Shown here piece after piece: positions 61,694-64,000 of a stretch of 64,000 nt of DNA. Numbering within the stretch: the stretch's first letter is position 1; each line of letters opens with the position of its first letter. The stretch is from Pseudomonadota bacterium (GTDB taxonomy: Bacteria > Pseudomonadota > Gammaproteobacteria > Burkholderiales > Burkholderiaceae_C), in NCBI GenBank assembly GCA_031119395.1, contig JAVHYA010000010.1, forward strand, positions 22,480 through 86,479. Direction: 5' to 3'. The position numbers were made by a program, and so were the translations under genes. The notes beneath the pieces are model-generated. The model was not told the DNA's origin, did not search any database, and saw only the letters and a list, made by a program, of their open reading frames with translations.

Positions 61694-62643
61694 CCGAGCC
61701 GACCGCCTTCGATGTCGCCACCTTCGGCGAGGCGATGCTCCTGCTGGTCGCGGCCGAGCCCGGCCCGATCGAGCACGCGACGATGTTCCACAAGCGCACC
61801 GCGGGCGCCGAGACCAACGTCGCCATCGGCCTCGCGCGCCTGGGCCTGCAGGTGGGCTGGGCCAGCCGCCTGGGCACCGATTCGATGGGCCGTGCCCTGC
61901 TGGCCGCCATGCAGGGCGAGGGCATCGACTGCTCGCACGTGATCTGCGACCCATCGCAGAAGACCGGCTTCCAGTTCAAGGGCCGGGTCACGGACGGCAG
62001 CGACCCGCCGGTGGAATACCACCGCCAGGGTTCCGCCGCGAGCCACATGCGGCCCGAGGACATCGACGTGCCCTGGCTGCGCTCGGCGCGCCACCTGCAT
62101 GCCACGGGCGTGTTCGCCGCCGTGTCCGACACCACCCTGCCGACGGCGATCCGCACCCTGGAGATCGCGCGCGCCGCGGGCCGCACCATTTCCTTCGACC
62201 CCAACCTGCGGCCGACGCTGTGGGCTTCGCCCGAGCGCATGCGCGCCTGCATCAACGACCTGGCGGCGCGGGCCGACTGGGTGCTGCCGGGCATGGAGGA
62301 GGGCACCTTCCTCACCGGCGAGACCACGCCCGAGGGGGTGGCGCGCTTCTACCGCGAGCGCGGCGCGAAGCTGGTGGTCGTCAAGCTCGGCCCGGCCGGC
62401 GCCTATTACGACAGCGATGCGGCGGGCACCGGCCGCGTCGAGGGCTTCCCGGTGAAGGAAGTGATCGACACCGTGGGCGCGGGCGATGGCTTCGCGGCCG
62501 GCGTGGTGAGCGCCTTGCTCGAAGGCCGCCCGGTGCCCGAGGCGGTGCGCCGCGGCGCCTGGATCGGCGCCCGTGCGGTGCAGGTGCTGGGGGACACGGA
62601 AGGCCTTCCCACGCGGGCGGAGCTCGAAGCCGCGGGCCTGTGA
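61690..62643 (+). CDS. kdgK: PfkB-family sugar kinase, 2-keto-3-deoxygluconate kinase-like
   Basis: A 317-residue ribokinase-fold kinase. The N-terminus has FDVATFGEAMLLLVA and AGAETNVAIGLARLG, the middle has FDPNLRPTLW, and the C-terminus has the PfkB signature DTVGAGDGFAAGVV with the catalytic Asp. The overall pattern fits KDG kinases, which form KDPG for the Entner-Doudoroff route. It starts with GTG in a GTGA overlap. Other PfkB substrates are possible. Confidence 0.85.
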   Translation: MTEPTAFDVATFGEAMLLLVAAEPGPIEHATMFHKRTAGAETNVAIGLARLGLQVGWASRLGTDSMGRALLAAMQGEGIDCSHVICDPSQKTGFQFKGRVTDGSDPPVEYHRQGSAASHMRPEDIDVPWLRSARHLHATGVFAAVSDTTLPTAIRTLEIARAAGRTISFDPNLRPTLWASPERMRACINDLAARADWVLPGMEEGTFLTGETTPEGVARFYRERGAKLVVVKLGPAGAYYDSDAAGTGRVEGFPVKEVIDTVGAGDGFAAGVVSALLEGRPVPEAVRRGAWIGARAVQVLGDTEGLPTRAELEAAGL

Positions 62644-62660
62644 ATCCGGTCGCCCCTTCA

Positions 62661-62744
62661 CCGTTCATGCCGAGCCTGGCCTGTCCTGAGTTTGTCGAAG
62701 GGTCGAGGCGCCGCGCAGGGCTCCGACAAGCGCGGCCCGAACGG
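62661..62744. repeat. REP-like inverted repeat
   Basis: ccgttc (62661-62666) and gaacgg (62739-62744) flank a segment with ctgagtttgtcgaaggg and a partly complementary ctccgacaagcgcggcc. This ttcgacaa/ctcag style is typical of dispersed REP sequences in many proteobacteria. Confidence 0.6.
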
Positions 62745-62777
62745 ATGGAACGGTCGGCAGAAGGCGGAGAATCCGAT

Positions 62778-62838
62778 GTGCAATCGGCCTGTGGCGCCCG
62801 CCTGCTGGGCCTTGGAGCCAAAGTCGTAACAAACGTGA
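62778..62838 (+). repeat. 61-bp dispersed repeat family 2, copy 2
   Basis: From gtgcaatcggcctg to cgtaacaaacgtga. Gap-free alignment with 39525-39585. It ends 21 bp before the dehydrogenase ATG. Confidence 0.75.
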
Positions 62839-62859
62839 TCATCTGCTGTTGAGCCTGCC

Positions 62860-63840
62860 ATGAGCCGCAAGAACGTCCTCGTCTTCCGTGAACTGCCGCC
62901 CGACCAGCTGGCGCGTCTGCAGGCCGTGCACACGGTCACCATGGCCGATCCGAAGAAGGACCGTGCCGCCTTCGATGCGGCGCTGCCCGAGGCGCAGGGC
63001 CTCATCGGTTCGAGCTTTCCCATCGACGCGGCCGTGCTCGACCGGGCGCCGAAGCTGGAAGTGATCTCCAGCGTGTCGGTCGGTGTCGACAACTACGCGC
63101 TGGCCGAGCTGCATCGCCGCGGCATCGTGCTGGCCCACACGCCGGGCGTGCTCGACGAGACGGTGGCCGACACCGTCTTCGCGCTGCTGATGGCCACGAG
63201 CCGCCGCGTGGTCGAGCTGTCGAACCTGGTGCGCGAAGGCCGCTGGACGAAGAACATCGGCGAGGCGCACTTCGGCTTCGACGTGCACGGCAAGACGCTG
63301 GGGCTGCTGGGCTTCGGGCGCATCGGCCAGGCGATCGCACGGCGCGCGGCGCTGGGCTTCGGCATGCCGGTGCTGTACCACGCACGGCGCCCCGTCGACC
63401 TGCAGGCGCAGGCGCCCGAGCTGCAGGGCAGGGCCCGCCACACGCCGCTGCCCGAGCTGCTCGCGCAGTCGGACTTCGTCGTCGCGATGCTGCCGCTGTC
63501 GGACAGCACGCGCGGCATGGTGAACGCCGCGCTGTTCGGCCAGATGAAGCCCGGCGCCGTGTTCATCAACGGTGGGCGTGGCGCGACCGTCGACGAAGCG
63601 GCGCTGCTGGCCGCGCTCGACAGCGGGCGGCTGCGCGCTGCGGGCCTGGACGTGTTTGCCAAGGAGCCGCTGCCAATGGATTCGGCGCTGCGCACGCATC
63701 CGCGCGTCACGCCGCTGCCGCACATCGGCTCGGCCACGCACGAGACGCGCCATGCCATGGCGGAGCTGGCGGTGACGAATCTGCTGCAGGGGCTGGCGGG
63801 CGAGCGGCCCGTGGCGGTGTACGACACATCATTGGCATGA
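62860..63840 (+). CDS. D-2-hydroxyacid dehydrogenase (GhrB-like)
   Basis: A 326-residue NAD(P)-dependent reductase of 2-oxoacids such as glyoxylate, hydroxypyruvate or 2-ketogluconate. The Rossmann motif is LGLLGFGRIGQAIA (about residues 147-160), the substrate Arg240 is in GGRGATVDE, and the catalytic His288 is in LPHIGSATHETR. The REP and family-2 repeats separate it from kdgK by 216 bp, so it may have its own promoter, yet its function fits the sugar-acid operon. Confidence 0.92.
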   Translation: MSRKNVLVFRELPPDQLARLQAVHTVTMADPKKDRAAFDAALPEAQGLIGSSFPIDAAVLDRAPKLEVISSVSVGVDNYALAELHRRGIVLAHTPGVLDETVADTVFALLMATSRRVVELSNLVREGRWTKNIGEAHFGFDVHGKTLGLLGFGRIGQAIARRAALGFGMPVLYHARRPVDLQAQAPELQGRARHTPLPELLAQSDFVVAMLPLSDSTRGMVNAALFGQMKPGAVFINGGRGATVDEAALLAALDSGRLRAAGLDVFAKEPLPMDSALRTHPRVTPLPHIGSATHETRHAMAELAVTNLLQGLAGERPVAVYDTSLA

Positions 63841-63875
63841 GGCTGGGTCGTTGCTTCTTGCGCGGGTATCGCTCC

Positions 63876-63917
63876 TTCTCTCTTTGGGAGAGGGTGAGGG
63901 GGTTCGGGCGTTTTTTT
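63876..63917 (+). terminator. Possible terminator region after the dehydrogenase gene
   Basis: A short hairpin ctctc-tttgg-gagag is followed, after about 20 nt, by seven T's (63911-63917). The spacing is longer than in a standard intrinsic terminator. Confidence 0.35.
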
Positions 63918-63974
63918 GTGCCTTGCTGGTTGTTTGTGGGCAGGAGCCGGGATGTGCGCCCGGCGGCGCACCTA

Positions 63975-64000
63975 CTTTCTTTTGCTTCGCCAAAAGAAAG
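63975..64000. repeat. Hairpin repeat cut by the window edge
   Basis: ctttcttttg (63975-63984) and caaaagaaag (63991-64000) are perfect complements around cttcgc. This hairpin recurs in intergenic DNA of several proteobacteria in my recollection; the element may extend past the window. Confidence 0.6.

Overview
This 64-kb, very GC-rich window looks like chromosomal DNA of a betaproteobacterium, most likely Burkholderiales/Comamonadaceae (Variovorax- or Acidovorax-like). The evidence is the set of Bug-type (tripartite tricarboxylate) binding proteins, the pyrG-kdsA-eno-ftsB gene order, the dapA-bamC-metallohydrolase string, an endonuclease-type MutL, and short dispersed repeats of a kind I associate with this family. 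No rRNA, tRNA, CRISPR array, phage or insertion sequence was seen. The assignment rests on gene content and is not a database result.

Layout. 1-13 kb: 3' part of miaA missing at the window edge, a Bcr/CflA exporter, an AsnC/Lrp regulator, a LysE exporter with ornithine cyclodeaminase, a lipoprotein hydrolase, mutL, a GNAT enzyme, dedA, a glycine-zipper lipoprotein, amiC-tsaE and queG. 13-21 kb: an AEC carrier, three Bug receptors around xerD and a DUF72 gene, then a TetR regulator with a thiolase and a MaoC hydratase that share an operator-like palindrome. 21-32 kb: housekeeping (gamma carbonic anhydrase, hslO, a PnuC/NadR-like NAD-salvage pair, ftsB-eno-kdsA-pyrG, coaBC-dut). 32-46 kb: an FKBP and a ribosomal-oxygenase-like gene back to back, dapA-bamC, an MFS carrier, parE and parC (topoisomerase IV) flanking a lytic transglycosylase, and a membrane diguanylate cyclase. 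46-56 kb: accessory lipid-related region with an MBL lipoprotein, a large lipase-like hydrolase, a 1206-residue membrane patatin and a CorA-like protein. 56-64 kb: SDR/SnoaL-like pair with a divergent LysR gene, then a polar-amino-acid-type ABC transporter joined to a TIM-barrel isomerase, a 2-keto-3-deoxygluconate-type kinase and a 2-hydroxyacid dehydrogenase, preceded by a perfect LacI-type palindrome.

The most unusual signal is not a gene. A 64-bp element with fixed internal architecture (small AT-rich inverted repeat, GC-rich hairpin, A-rich end) occurs in at least six copies. Three lie inside or overlap protein-coding sequence without breaking it (mutL linker, NadR-like C-terminus, coaBC), one supplies the stop codon of queG, one supplies the start codon of a methyltransferase, and one is intergenic. 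A second 61-bp repeat occurs twice (48 of 61 positions identical). A -10-like hexamer placed 6-9 nt before the start codon recurs at eight genes and suggests leaderless or nearly leaderless mRNAs. All three observations come from reading this sequence by eye and need genome-wide searches or transcript mapping.
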